From Massilia rhizosphaerae (GTDB taxonomy: Bacteria; Pseudomonadota; Gammaproteobacteria; Burkholderiales; Burkholderiaceae_D), in NCBI RefSeq assembly GCF_016093545.1, contig NZ_JADKYX010000024.1:57075-121074 (forward strand): a DNA stretch of 64,000 nt. Reading direction: 5' to 3'. Shown piece after piece: positions 37,070 to 46,565 of the stretch. The notes beneath the pieces are model-generated. The model was not told the origin of the DNA. It saw only the letters and a program-made list of their open reading frames with translations, and did no database searches. Position numbers and translations under genes: made by a program. Numbering within the stretch: the first letter of the stretch is position 1; each line of letters opens with the position of its first letter.

Positions 37070-38561
37070 TCAAGCCCGCGGCAACGTCACCCTGAACGGC
37101 GTCCCCCGTCCCACGACACTCTTCACATCGATCGTGCCCCGATGGCCCTGCACGATCCCATACGTGATCGACAGGCCCAGCCCAGTCCCCTTGCCGATCG
37201 GCTTGGTCGTAAAAAGGGGGCGAAAATGTGATCGAGATGCTCGGGCGCGATGCCGCTGCCGTTGTCTTCGATCTCGACCCAGGCGGCCTTGTCGTCGTAC
37301 CCGGTGCGCACGATGATCGTGCCCTTGCCGGCGATGGCGTGGGCCGCGTTGATCAGCAGGTTCAGGAAGATATGGTTGACCTGTGAGGGCAGGCAATGGA
37401 GCGCCGGAACGCCGGCATATTCCTTGACGACGTCCGCCTTGTACTTGATTTCGTTTCAGGCGACGTTCAGCGTGCTGCCCAGGCCCTGTTCGAGATCGGT
37501 CATTTCCTTCGTCGTGCCGCCCGGTCTCGAGAAATCCTTCAGGTTCTGCACGATGTGCTTGACGCGTTGCAGGCCTTCGCGGGATTCGCTGAACAGGGCG
37601 TCGAGGTCCATGCGGATGTCGTCCAGTCCGATGTCCTGCTTCATGAACGTGACCGGTGCGCGCATCGCCCGGCAGCAGTCCTTCTCCGCTTCCAGCCTGG
37701 CATTCGCAAGCTCCAGGGCCTGCGTGCGTTCGCGCAGACGCTCTTCCAGCCGCTTGCGCTGCGTGACGTCGTAGCCGATGCCGACGATGCCGTTGACCGT
37801 GCCGTCGTCATCGCGCAGCAGCACCTTCGACGTCACGGTCCAGCCCAGTTCGCCCGTATCCTGGTCTTCCACCAGTTCTTCGTAATCGAACAGCGACTGG
37901 CCCGAACCCGTGACCTGCTTTTCGTCGGCAAAGTCTTTCGCCGCCAGTTCGGCCGGAAAGAAATCGTAGTCGGTCTTGCCGATCAGTTGCGCCGGTGTGC
38001 CGGCTCCGGCCAGGCGGGCCATCCGGTTGTTACCGAACAGGAATTGGCTGGCGCGGTCCTTGGCGTCGGTGCGAAATGGAATGTTGTCGACGAGGGTGCG
38101 CAGCAGTTTCCGCTCGAAGGCGAAGTCCGCCGCCGATGCGTCGTGTGCGTCGCCGTCGGTCCGGATTTCCCTGCGCAGCGCCGCATTCTCCAACGCGGCC
38201 GACACCGACATGGCGAGGATGTCGAGCATGGCGGCTGCGGATTCGGCCGCCTGTACGTTGTCCAGCACGACCACGCCGCCTGGCCGCCGATGGCGAAACA
38301 GGCCGTGTCGTCCGTGCAGACGACTCCGCGCGTGCGGGGCACGTGCCCGACGATGTCCGCGACCGCGGCGTCGAGGCCCCGCGCGTCATCGGCGGTGAGT
38401 CAGTAGCCGCTGCCGGCATCGCACAGCGTCATCGCGACGGCCACCGTCTACTGCCGCACTGCCTCCATGCTCGCGCATGCGGAGATGCGGCGCAATCCTT
38501 GCGCGAGCACGTCCAGCGCCAGCCCTTGTGAGTTGTCTCTTTGGGAATTTTGTTTCTACAT
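37070..38561 (-). pseudogene. Decayed GAF-PAS histidine kinase, paralogue of the gene at 40587
   Basis: Comparison with the intact kinase at 40587-42311 shows homology from the start ATG (complement of 38559-38561) to the stop. The copy has lost about 70 residues covering the phospho-acceptor His box, so the reading jumps from the helix after PAS (A-N-A-R-L-E-A-E-K) to T-F-M-K-Q-D-I-G-L-D-D. It has a TGA where the intact gene has Trp (near 37455), and a frameshift in the ATPase domain near 37215. The GAF-like N-terminus also has frame breaks near 38280-38400. The sequence before the start is also shared (38562-38635 with 42312-42382). Confidence 0.88.
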
Positions 38562-38704
38562 GACAAGTTAATTCTTGAAGCTTCTGCCCACGCGAACAAC
38601 GGAATTCGACGTCATCCGCAAATTCACCACACTCGTCCACGAACCGGGCGCGCGGGCGTCGTTAACAGAATTTCCGCTTTTTGTGAAAACATGAGAGGCT
38701 ATCC

Positions 38705-40178
38705 GCTGGAACGCATCAATCGACAAGGAGTTTTGAATGAATGACCGCATGACATCGGACGCGGGGCAGGGCCTGCCGGCACCGGTGCTGGCCGAACTGC
38801 AAGCCCGCTTCGGCCCCCGTTTCTCGACCGCCGCCGCGGTGCGCGACCAGCACGGGCGCGACGAATCGTCGTTCGTGGACGTGAATCCGCCGGACGCGGT
38901 GGTGTTCGCCGAGAGCGTCGCTGACGTCCAGGCGCTGCTCGCGTTGGCCGGCCGGTACGCGGTGCCCGTGATCCCGTTCGGCGCGGGGTCGTCGCTGGAA
39001 GGCCACCTGCTGGCGGCGCGGGGCGGCATCAGCCTCGACGTGAGCCGCATGAACAGCGTGCTCGCCATCGATACGGCGGACATGACGGCGACCGTGCAGC
39101 CGGGGGTGACGAGGATGCAGCTGAACCAGGCGCTCAAGGGCACGGGGTTGTTCTTCCCCGTCGATCCGGGCGCGGACGCGTCGATCGGCGGCATGTGCGC
39201 CACGCGCGCCAGCGGCACCAACGCCGTGCGCTACGGCACGATGCGCGAGAACGTGCTCGCCCTGCAGGTGGTCACGGCCGCCGGCGAGATCGTTCATACG
39301 GGAACGCGTGCGCGCAAGAGCAGCGCGGGCTACGACCTGACCCGGCTGATGGTGGGCAGCGAAGGCACGCTCGGCGTGTTCACCGAGATCGTGGTGCGCC
39401 TGCATCCGCTGCCGGAAGCGCAGTCGGCGGCCGTGTGCTCGTTTCCGGGTATCGCCGACGCCGTCGGCGCCGCGATCGACGTCGTCCAATCCGGCATCCC
39501 GATCGCGCGCATGGAGCTGCTCGACGTGAATGCCGTGCGGATGGTGAACCGGTATTCCAAGCTGGATCTGCGCGAAGAACCGATGCTCCTGATGGAATTC
39601 CACGGCACGCCGGCGTCCGTGCGCGAACAGGCGGAATCGGTCGAGGCCCTGACCGCGGAACACGGCGGCGCGGCCTTCGCCTGGGCGACCGATGCCGAGG
39701 CGCGCACGCGGCTCTGGACGGCGCGCCATCACGCGTATTTCGCGGCCATCGCCTCGATGCCCGGCTGCCGCGCGATCAGCACCGATACCTGCGTGCCGAT
39801 CAGCCGCCTCGCGGAATGCCTGCTCGAGTCGGTGCGCGAGGCCGACGAGATGGGCATGCCGTATTTCCTGGTCGGGCATGTCGGCGACGGCAACTTCCAT
39901 TTCGGCTACCTGATCGATCCGCACGAGCCGGAACAGCGCGAACGCGCCGAGCGGCTCAACGCCCAGCTGGTGGCGCGCGCGATCCGCCTCGACGGCACGT
40001 GTTCGGGCGAGCATGGCATCGGCATGCACAAGATGGATTTCCTGGTGCAGGAAGCCGGACTGCCCGCCGTCGAACTGATGCGCGCCATCAAGCGAGTATT
40101 CGATCCGCAGCACATCCTCAACCCCGGCAAGGTGTTGTGGGGCGTGGCCGGGGAGGACGCGCCGCGGCGCAGCTGGGC
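38705..40178 (+). repeat. Large direct repeat, copy 2
   Basis: Gap-free near-identical copy of 34108-35581. Its left edge starts inside the old hydrolase gene, leaving 12 orphan codons (38705-38740, ending at the same TGA) in front of the oxidase. This shows that the unit was copied out of the operon, not the reverse. Confidence 0.9.
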
Positions 40179-40200
40179 GCCCGCGGATACTGGCGACTGA
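38737..40200 (+). CDS. FAD-linked 2-hydroxyacid oxidase, copy 2
   Basis: This 487-residue copy matches copy 1 almost completely: visible changes include T6S, C24R, a Val-to-Ala in the H-L-L-A segment, R-to-S in M-N-R-V-L and A-to-E in D-P-H-E-P-A-Q. All FAD and metal motifs are intact, with G-H-V-G-D-G-N-F-H and E-H-G-I-G. Only the last 18 residues or so differ, beyond the end of the repeat. It keeps the AAGGAG ribosome site but stands alone, with no operon partners. A promoter could lie in 38562-38704, although none is obvious. Confidence 0.9.
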   Translation: MNDRMTSDAGQGLPAPVLAELQARFGPRFSTAAAVRDQHGRDESSFVDVNPPDAVVFAESVADVQALLALAGRYAVPVIPFGAGSSLEGHLLAARGGISLDVSRMNSVLAIDTADMTATVQPGVTRMQLNQALKGTGLFFPVDPGADASIGGMCATRASGTNAVRYGTMRENVLALQVVTAAGEIVHTGTRARKSSAGYDLTRLMVGSEGTLGVFTEIVVRLHPLPEAQSAAVCSFPGIADAVGAAIDVVQSGIPIARMELLDVNAVRMVNRYSKLDLREEPMLLMEFHGTPASVREQAESVEALTAEHGGAAFAWATDAEARTRLWTARHHAYFAAIASMPGCRAISTDTCVPISRLAECLLESVREADEMGMPYFLVGHVGDGNFHFGYLIDPHEPEQRERAERLNAQLVARAIRLDGTCSGEHGIGMHKMDFLVQEAGLPAVELMRAIKRVFDPQHILNPGKVLWGVAGEDAPRRSWAPADTGD

Positions 40201-40225
40201 GACGACTCGCCGCCGCGTTGCGGGG

Positions 40226-40528
40226 TCAGGTGCGCGGCAGTTCCCGGATCTCCACCGTGCCGCCCGCGTCGTAGTTCGGATTCCCGACCAGGAATCGCTG
40301 CGCCGCTTCCGCGTTCTCGGCGCGCACGCGGAGATAGCCGGACACGGTCGTCGTCGCGGCCTGGCCGGCACGGTCCTTCCTGAACACCATTCCCTTGCCG
40401 ATCGCGCTGCCGCCGTCGAACTGGCCGGAGGCGCGCAGGGCCGACATGTATTGCGTCCACCGCTGTTCGTCGGTGGCGATGGCGGCGTCGGCGACGTCGT
40501 CGTGCATGAATAAGATGTATTCGTTCAT
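40226..40528 (-). CDS. YCII-related (dimeric alpha-beta barrel) protein
   Basis: A 100-residue protein starting M-N-E-Y-I-L-F-M-H-D-D, typical of YCII/DGPF-type proteins, with G-K-G-M-V-F-R and G-Y-L-R-V-R-A-E-N-A-E-A-A. Such proteins are small ferredoxin-like dimers of mostly unknown function, sometimes linked to sigma factors. It converges with the second oxidase copy (25-nt gap) and lies 58 nt downstream of the intact kinase gene, in the same direction. The ATG is preceded by an AAGGGG-like ribosome site. Confidence 0.8.
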   Translation of the reverse strand: MNEYILFMHDDVADAAIATDEQRWTQYMSALRASGQFDGGSAIGKGMVFRKDRAGQAATTTVSGYLRVRAENAEAAQRFLVGNPNYDAGGTVEIRELPRT

Positions 40529-40586
40529 GGAGTCCCCTTTTTTTGGGAACTCAAGTGTAGCGCAGCGCCGGCGTTATCGGTACATG

Positions 40587-42311
40587 TTACGCCGCCCGCG
40601 GCAACGTCACCCTGAACACCGTCCCCTTGCCGACGGTGCTCTTCACGTCGATCGTGCCATTGTGGCTCTGCACGATGCCGTACACGATCGACAAACCGAG
40701 CCCGGTGCCCTTGCCGATCGGCTTGGTGGTGAAGAACGGTTCGAAAATGTGGTCGAGATGCTCGGGCGCGATGCCGCTGCCGTTGTCTTCGATCTCGACC
40801 CAGACGGCCTTGTCGTCGTATCCGGTGCGCACCACGATCCGGCCCCTGTCTTCGATCGCGTGGGCCGCGTTGATGAGCAGGTTCAGGAAGACCTGGTTGA
40901 TCTGCGACGGCAGGCAATACAGTTCCGGAACGCCGGCGTATTCCTTGACGACGTCCGCCTTGTACTTGATTTCGTTCCAGGCGACGTTCAGGGTGCTGTT
41001 CAATCCCTGTTCGAGGTCGGCCATTTCTTTCGTGGTGCCGCCCGGCCTGGAGAAATCCTTCAGGTTCTGCACGATGTGTTTCACCCGCTGCAGGCCTTCC
41101 CGCGATTCGCTGAACAGGGCATCGAGGTCCTGGCGGATGTCGTCCAGCCCGATGTCCTGCTTCATGAAGGCGACCGGCGCGCGGGCGTCGCCCGGCAACA
41201 GTCCTTCGACGCCTTCGAAAGCGCTGATGAGCCGCAGGATATCCTTGGCGTCGCGTTCGAGCGCGCCGAAATTCGAGCTGATGAATGCGAGCGGATTGTT
41301 GATCTCGTGGGCGACGCCCGCGGCCAGCAGGCCGATCGACGCCATTTTTTCGGATTGCAGCAATTGGCCCTGCATGTCGCTCAGTTTGCGAATCAGGATT
41401 TGTTGGTGTGCTTTTTCGGTCTCCAGCCTCGCATTGGCCTCTTCCAGGGCCTGGGTGCGCTCGCGCAGGCGCGCCTCCATCTGCTTGCGCTGGGTGACGT
41501 CGTAACCGATGCCGACGATGCCGTTCACCGAACCGTCTTCATCGCGCAACAGGACTTTGGTCGTCACGGTCCAACCCAGTTCGCCCGTATCCTGGTCCTC
41601 GACCAATTCCTCGTAATCGAACAGGGACTGGCCCGAATCCATCACCTGCTTTTCGTCGGCAAAATATTTGGCCGCCAATTCGGCCGGAAAGAAATCGTAG
41701 TCGGTCTTGCCGATCAATTGCGGGGGCGCCTCGACGCCGGCCAGGCGGGCCATGCGATTGTTACCGAATAAGAATCTGCTGTCGCGGTCCTTGGCGTAGA
41801 CACGGAATGGAATATTGTCGACAAGGGTGCGCAGCAGGGTCTGTTCGAAGGCCAGGTCCGCGGCCGACTTGTCGCGCATGTCGCGGGCACGCCGGGTTTG
41901 TTCACGCAGGGTTGCGTTCGCCAGTGCGGCCGACGCCGCCGTGGCGATGATGTCGAGGATGTCGGGAAGTGCTGCTCCGGATTCGGCCGCCCGCACGTGC
42001 TCCAGAAGCACCACGCCGGATGTGCGGGCCGGGCCGCCGACGGCGAAACAAGCCGTTCCGCCGGTGCAGACGACCTCGCGCGTGCGGCGCACGTGTTCGA
42101 CGATCTCCGCGACCGATGCGCCGCCGGCGCAGGCGTCCGCCTCGCCGAGCCAAACACCGCGCTCGGCACCGCAAAGCGTCACCGCAACGGCCACCGTTTC
42201 CTGGCGCACGTTGTCCGCGACGGCGGCTGCCGCGATGCGATGCAATCCTTGTGCGAGCGCTGCGAGCGCCAGCGCATCGGATTTGCTTTCTGGGAACGTT
42301 AATTTCGACAT
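40587..42311 (-). CDS. Soluble GAF-PAS sensor histidine kinase
   Basis: The chosen ATG gives 574 residues starting M-S-K-L-T-F. A GAF-like N-domain (about 20-150) is followed by a PAS domain (about 160-280, with L-F-G-N-N-R-M and the PAC end G-I-G-Y-D-V-T-Q-R-K), a coiled coil, the His box G-V-A-H-E-I-N-N-P-L with His335, and an HATPase domain (N-L-L-I-N-A-A-H-A, D-N-G-S-G-I, G-T-G-L-G-L). No membrane segments are seen, so it senses a cytoplasmic signal. No response regulator is adjacent. A longer start at 42347 is possible but less likely, because the decayed paralogue also has its ATG at the equivalent position. Confidence 0.9.
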   Translation of the reverse strand: MSKLTFPESKSDALALAALAQGLHRIAAAAVADNVRQETVAVAVTLCGAERGVWLGEADACAGGASVAEIVEHVRRTREVVCTGGTACFAVGGPARTSGVVLLEHVRAAESGAALPDILDIIATAASAALANATLREQTRRARDMRDKSAADLAFEQTLLRTLVDNIPFRVYAKDRDSRFLFGNNRMARLAGVEAPPQLIGKTDYDFFPAELAAKYFADEKQVMDSGQSLFDYEELVEDQDTGELGWTVTTKVLLRDEDGSVNGIVGIGYDVTQRKQMEARLRERTQALEEANARLETEKAHQQILIRKLSDMQGQLLQSEKMASIGLLAAGVAHEINNPLAFISSNFGALERDAKDILRLISAFEGVEGLLPGDARAPVAFMKQDIGLDDIRQDLDALFSESREGLQRVKHIVQNLKDFSRPGGTTKEMADLEQGLNSTLNVAWNEIKYKADVVKEYAGVPELYCLPSQINQVFLNLLINAAHAIEDRGRIVVRTGYDDKAVWVEIEDNGSGIAPEHLDHIFEPFFTTKPIGKGTGLGLSIVYGIVQSHNGTIDVKSTVGKGTVFRVTLPRAA

Positions 42312-42459
42312 GGAATTAATTCTCACAGCTTCTGCCCATGCGAACAACTGAATTCAACGCGATGCGCCAAATAGCCACACTGCCTGTCGTATCCGTCCCA
42401 AGTCAGTTGTAAATATTGCTCCAGACACGCCACGGCGATAACATTCCTGCAATAACAGC

Positions 42460-42471
42460 GGTAGCGCTAAC
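42460..42471. promoter_or_regulatory. LacI-family-like operator upstream of GH2 gene
   Basis: GGTAGCGCTAAC has a perfect TAGCGCTA core with one mismatch in the flanking bases, and resembles half-site pairs used by LacI-type sugar regulators. It lies 21 nt before the GH2 start, where binding could block transcription or initiation. No LacI gene is in the window. Confidence 0.35.
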
Positions 42472-42492
42472 TACCCATTATCAGGAGACTTC

Positions 42493-44406
42493 ATGACAAA
42501 CCCGTTTGCCCGGCTGACGGCCGTGCTGCATTTTTCCGCCTTGACGTGGGTCGCTGCCGGCGCCGCCCACGCCGGCCCGATCGACGTGCAATTGGCCGGC
42601 CAGCCAGCGCAGGCGGCGCAGGCCGGCAGCCTGATGGCGCCCACGCAGAACATCTACGGCCGCAGCCACGTGAGCCTGGACGGGCGCTGGAGCTACATCA
42701 TCGATCCGTACGAGAACGGTTATTACGACTACCGCCACGTGCCTTTCGACCAGTCGGAAAGCGGCAAGGGCGGCTTCTACGACGACCGCAAGCCGAAGGA
42801 CAAGACGGACTGGGTCGAGTACGACTTCGACCGCGCGCCGACGATGAAGGTGCCGGGCGACTGGAATTCGCAGGCCGAAAAACTGCAGTTCTACGAGGGG
42901 ACGATCTGGCTGCGCCAGGTGTTCCAGGCCGATCCCAAGCCGGGCAAGCACTACGCGCTGTATTTCGGCGCCGTCAACTACGAGGCGCACGTCTACCTGA
43001 ACGGGAAAAAGCTCGGCATGCACAAGGGCGGCTTCACGCCGTTCCAGTTCGACGTGACGGACAAGCTGGCGAAGGGCCGCAACGTCGTCGTCGTCAAGGC
43101 GGACAACACGCGGCACCAGGACGAGATCCCGACCGTGAACACCGATTGGTGGAACTACGGCGGCATCACGCGCGACGTGCTGCTGGCCGAACTGCCCGCC
43201 ACGTACATCGCCGACTACAAGGTGCAGCTGGCGAAAGGCGACGCGCACCGCATCGCGGGGTTCGTCCAGATGGCGGGCGCGGCGAAGGCGCAGCAGGTGA
43301 CGGTGTCCATTCCCGAAGCGGGCATCAAGGCCACCGTGCGCACGGACGCGAACGGCCGCGCGGTGCTCGACATCCCCGTCGGTAAACTCACGTACTGGTC
43401 GCCGGAACAGCCCAAGCTGTACACGGTGGAGCTGGCGGGCGGCGGCGACAAGGTGGAGGACCGCATCGGCTTTCGCACCATCGCGACGCGCGGCCGGGAC
43501 ATCCTCTTGAACGGCAAGTCCGTGTTCCTGCGCGGGATCTCGATGCATGAGGAGAACCCGTTGATCCCGGGCCGTCCGCGCGGTCCGGGCGACATGCGCA
43601 TGCTGCTGCAGTGGGCCAAGGAGATGAACTGCAACTACGTGCGGCTCGCGCATTACCCGCACAGCGAAGAGATGATCCGCCTGGCCGACGAGATGGGCCT
43701 GATGGTGTGGGCGGAGGTGCCCGTGTACTGGACGATCTCGTGGACGAACCCGGACACCTACGCCAACGCCAGCGCGCAGCTGACGGACCTCGTCACGCGC
43801 GACAAGAACCGCGCGAGCGTCGTCATCTGGTCGGTGGGTAACGAGACGCCGGTCAGCGCGCCGCGCAACACGTTCATGGGCAACCTGGCGAAGACGGCGC
43901 GCGCGCTGGACGACACGCGCCTCGTCGCGGCGGCGCTGGAAATCCGCCGCAAGGGCAACGACATCACGGTGGAGGATCCGCTCGCGGATTCGCTCGACCT
44001 CGCGAGCTTCAACGAATACGCCGGCTGGTACTGGGCCAGCAACGCGGAGATGCTGAATTACCGCTTCGACGTCCACTATGACAAGCCGGTCGTGATCTCG
44101 GAGTTCGGCGCGGAGGCGCTGGGCGGCTACCACGCCGACGCCGACACGCGCTGGAGCGAGGAGTACCAGGACGCGCTGTACCGCAACCAGTTCAAGATGC
44201 TGTCCGCGATCCCGGGACTGCGCGGGATGACGCCGTGGGTGCTCGTCGACTTCCGCTCGCCGCGCCGCCAGCATCCGTACTTCCAGGACTTCTGGAACCG
44301 CAAGGGCCTGATCTCGGACGACGGCAAGAAGAAGCTCGCGTTCTGGACCCTCAAGCGCTATTACGACGACGTGCAGCGGCGCTACGAGGGCAAGTCCGCG
44401 CGCTGA
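42493..44406 (+). CDS. Secreted glycoside hydrolase family 2 protein (beta-glucuronidase/galactosidase type)
   Basis: A 637-residue exported enzyme: signal peptide to about residue 27 (ending A-A-H-A), sugar-binding jelly roll (about 50-225), immunoglobulin-like domain (about 225-330) and a TIM barrel. Acid/base Glu451 in W-S-V-G-N-E and nucleophile Glu537 in V-I-S-E-F-G-A-E-A are both present. The overall length is that of beta-glucuronidases; specificity cannot be fixed from sequence. An AGGAG site precedes the ATG. It stands alone, converging on a GST gene. Confidence 0.88.
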   Translation: MTNPFARLTAVLHFSALTWVAAGAAHAGPIDVQLAGQPAQAAQAGSLMAPTQNIYGRSHVSLDGRWSYIIDPYENGYYDYRHVPFDQSESGKGGFYDDRKPKDKTDWVEYDFDRAPTMKVPGDWNSQAEKLQFYEGTIWLRQVFQADPKPGKHYALYFGAVNYEAHVYLNGKKLGMHKGGFTPFQFDVTDKLAKGRNVVVVKADNTRHQDEIPTVNTDWWNYGGITRDVLLAELPATYIADYKVQLAKGDAHRIAGFVQMAGAAKAQQVTVSIPEAGIKATVRTDANGRAVLDIPVGKLTYWSPEQPKLYTVELAGGGDKVEDRIGFRTIATRGRDILLNGKSVFLRGISMHEENPLIPGRPRGPGDMRMLLQWAKEMNCNYVRLAHYPHSEEMIRLADEMGLMVWAEVPVYWTISWTNPDTYANASAQLTDLVTRDKNRASVVIWSVGNETPVSAPRNTFMGNLAKTARALDDTRLVAAALEIRRKGNDITVEDPLADSLDLASFNEYAGWYWASNAEMLNYRFDVHYDKPVVISEFGAEALGGYHADADTRWSEEYQDALYRNQFKMLSAIPGLRGMTPWVLVDFRSPRRQHPYFQDFWNRKGLISDDGKKKLAFWTLKRYYDDVQRRYEGKSAR

Positions 44407-44415
44407 CGCGGCGCG

Positions 44416-45075
44416 TCAATCGCGATCGGGCGCGCCCAGCGGGAACAGGGGCCGGTACGGCCGCGCCTCGTCCACCGCGCGGGCGAACGACGGCCGCGCG
44501 AGCAGGCGCGCGCGGTAGGCGCGCAGCACCGGGTAGCGGTCCGGGATCGGATGCGTCCAGTCGGCGTAGAACAGCGCCGGACCCGCGGCGCAGTCGGCCA
44601 GCGAGAAGTCCGCGCCCGCGGCCCAGGTGCGGCCGGCCAGATAACCCTCCAGCCAGTCGTAGGCGAGCGCCAGTTTTTCCGTCGCCTTCGCGAGGCCGTC
44701 CGCGCGTTTGGTCGCGTCGCCGGTCAGCGCGCCATTCACCGCATGCTGCACCATGTTCATTACGTGCAGGTCGAAAAACCGGTCCATGAAGCGCACTTCG
44801 AGCGCCACCAGGGGATCGTCCGGCAGCAGGCGCACGGGGCCGGGGTGCGTCAGGTGCAGGTATTCGATGATGATGCTGGTCTCGACGACGTTGCGCGCCC
44901 CGTCGACGAGCACCGGGAACTTGCGCAGCGGCCAGCGCCGCAGCCATTCCTGCGCGTGCTGCGGCGTGTCCGGCCCGAGGCAGCGGAACTCGAAAGGCGT
45001 GTCGTTCTCGTACAGCGCGATGAGCACTTTCTGCGTGTACGACGAGAAGGGGTGACCGTAGAGTGCGAGTGGCAT
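44416..45075 (-). CDS. Glutathione S-transferase family protein
   Basis: The 219-residue protein starts M-P-L-A-L-Y-G-H-P-F-S-S-Y-T-Q-K-V-L, with the active-site Ser/Tyr region of bacterial GSTs, then F-P-V-L-V-D-G and E-T-S-I-I-I-E-Y-L. A helical C-domain follows. It is unrelated in sequence detail to the GST at 27040. The stop codon and that of the GH2 gene lie within a short palindrome at 44404-44418 (TGACGCG and CGCGTCA), probably chance. The 198 bp upstream of its start hold no gene that I can support. Confidence 0.85.
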   Translation of the reverse strand: MPLALYGHPFSSYTQKVLIALYENDTPFEFRCLGPDTPQHAQEWLRRWPLRKFPVLVDGARNVVETSIIIEYLHLTHPGPVRLLPDDPLVALEVRFMDRFFDLHVMNMVQHAVNGALTGDATKRADGLAKATEKLALAYDWLEGYLAGRTWAAGADFSLADCAAGPALFYADWTHPIPDRYPVLRAYRARLLARPSFARAVDEARPYRPLFPLGAPDRD

Positions 45076-45273
45076 GGCAGAATCGCTTTCGGAGGAGGCT
45101 CAAGGATAGCACGAGCCGCAAGCGCAACGGCATCGAGGAGCAATGCAACCATGACCCATCAAGAATGGAGCCGACGGGGACGTTCGAGGACGATCCCAAC
45201 CTGACGAACAAGCGCTTTCCCGGCAACCCGACGCAGTCGTACCGCACACGCGCGCCGGCGACCGTCACGCGGT

Positions 45274-46458
45274 TCAGCGCCGCGTGCGCTTCTTCGCGCG
45301 CCGCGCGGCCAGCAGCGCCACGACGCCGACAGCGCCCAGCCATGGCGTGCCCGGTTCCGGCACGTTGGCAGGTTTCGTCGGTGTCTTGGCCGGATCGTTG
45401 GTCTTGCCGGGCAGGTCCGTCGTCGGCGGCAGCAGCGTGGCGGGAAGCGGCGCCGGGTTCGTGCCGGTGGTCGGCGGCGTGCCGCCCGGCGTGCCGGACG
45501 TGCCGCCGGTGGGCGTGCCGCTCGTGCCCGGATCGCCGGTGCCCGAACCGCCGGTGCTGGTGCCGCCCGGGTCCGGCGTGCCCGGGCTGCCGGGATCCGA
45601 CGTGGGGGTGCCCGACGTGCCGGTGCCCACCGTGTCGCTCGACACCTTGCTGGCCAGGGCGACGGGCAGCGTGCCGCCACCCCAGATGGTGCCGGTGCCG
45701 CTGCTGCCGGGGATCGCCGGGAAGGTGCCGCCGGGCGTCTGCGCCGTGCCGCCGGTCGGGGCGGGGTTGCCGGTCGCAAACGTCTTGAGCTGGTAGCTGC
45801 CGCCCGCCGGATTCTCTTCGGCCGGGAGAGCCACCTGTTCGACGCTGCCGTCGCCGTCCTGGGCCACCTCGACGGACGCATCGAGTTCTTCCTCGCTCGG
45901 GCCCTTCGCTTCGACGGGCTGCCGGGGCGTGTCGGAAATGCGGTTGCCGCAGCGTCCGCGGATTTCGTTCTGGCCGTCGGACAGCAGCGTCTCGCCTTCG
46001 GCCAGATGGAGTTTCTTCGCCGTCCAGTACACCTTGTCGCCCTTGCGGTACGAGACGTACACGGCGCGCGCCTTGCGGACCGTCTCGACGGTGGCCCTGG
46101 CCGCGTCGAATGTGGCATAGTGCACCGCCACGACCTTGTCCGCGACGATGGCGTGCTGGAGTTCCTGGCGGTCGGCCAGGCCGCCGGGCACGATCGAATA
46201 GGGATAGACGCGCCGCGTCTTTTTCAGCTTGTCCTGTGCCTCCACCTGCGCCGCGGTACGCAGCACGGCCGGCGCCAGCGTCGCCGTCGCGGCGGCCGTG
46301 TGTGCCTGCGCGCCCGGCGCCGGCGGGGCGGCCACGCGCAGCGCCAGCGCGAACAGGGCCGCGCAGCCCGCCGCGCCGGCCAGGACGAAAACAGCCGCGC
46401 GTCGTTTCAGGCGCGACCCTTTTCGGCTCCGGCGATTGTAGGCGCTACGGTAGTCCAT
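45274..46458 (-). CDS. PEP-CTERM sorting-signal protein with N-terminal membrane anchor
   Basis: The protein (394 aa) ends with a PEP-CTERM signal: V-P-E-P-G-T, a hydrophobic stretch and a basic R-R-A-K-K-R-T-R-R tail, which exosortase removes during export to the cell surface. The N-terminus is basic for about 22 residues, then has a hydrophobic helix (F-V-L-A-G-A-A-G-C-A-A-L-F-A-L-A). Residues about 85-190 form a globular domain with no family I recognise. Residues 210-360 are a Gly/Thr/Pro/Ser-rich low-complexity region typical of a surface stalk. No exosortase gene is in the window. Confidence 0.8.
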   Translation of the reverse strand: MDYRSAYNRRSRKGSRLKRRAAVFVLAGAAGCAALFALALRVAAPPAPGAQAHTAAATATLAPAVLRTAAQVEAQDKLKKTRRVYPYSIVPGGLADRQELQHAIVADKVVAVHYATFDAARATVETVRKARAVYVSYRKGDKVYWTAKKLHLAEGETLLSDGQNEIRGRCGNRISDTPRQPVEAKGPSEEELDASVEVAQDGDGSVEQVALPAEENPAGGSYQLKTFATGNPAPTGGTAQTPGGTFPAIPGSSGTGTIWGGGTLPVALASKVSSDTVGTGTSGTPTSDPGSPGTPDPGGTSTGGSGTGDPGTSGTPTGGTSGTPGGTPPTTGTNPAPLPATLLPPTTDLPGKTNDPAKTPTKPANVPEPGTPWLGAVGVVALLAARRAKKRTRR

Positions 46459-46565
46459 GCGCGGCTCGGGAAGGATGGAGTAGGAGAGATCCTACAGACT
46501 AGCATCTTTCCCCATAACAAATCAACATTCTTATAGAGAAATTTCATTTGCATTGTGTAAATAGA

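Noticed and set aside
44404..44418. Short palindrome spanning the stop codons of GH2 and GST
   Set aside because: Only 7-bp arms in GC-rich DNA, too short to call a terminator with confidence.
45075..45273. Possible small gene between GST and the PEP-CTERM gene
   Set aside because: The plus-strand frame starting near 45173 runs on into the antisense of the PEP-CTERM gene with Arg/Ala-rich translation and no ribosome site.
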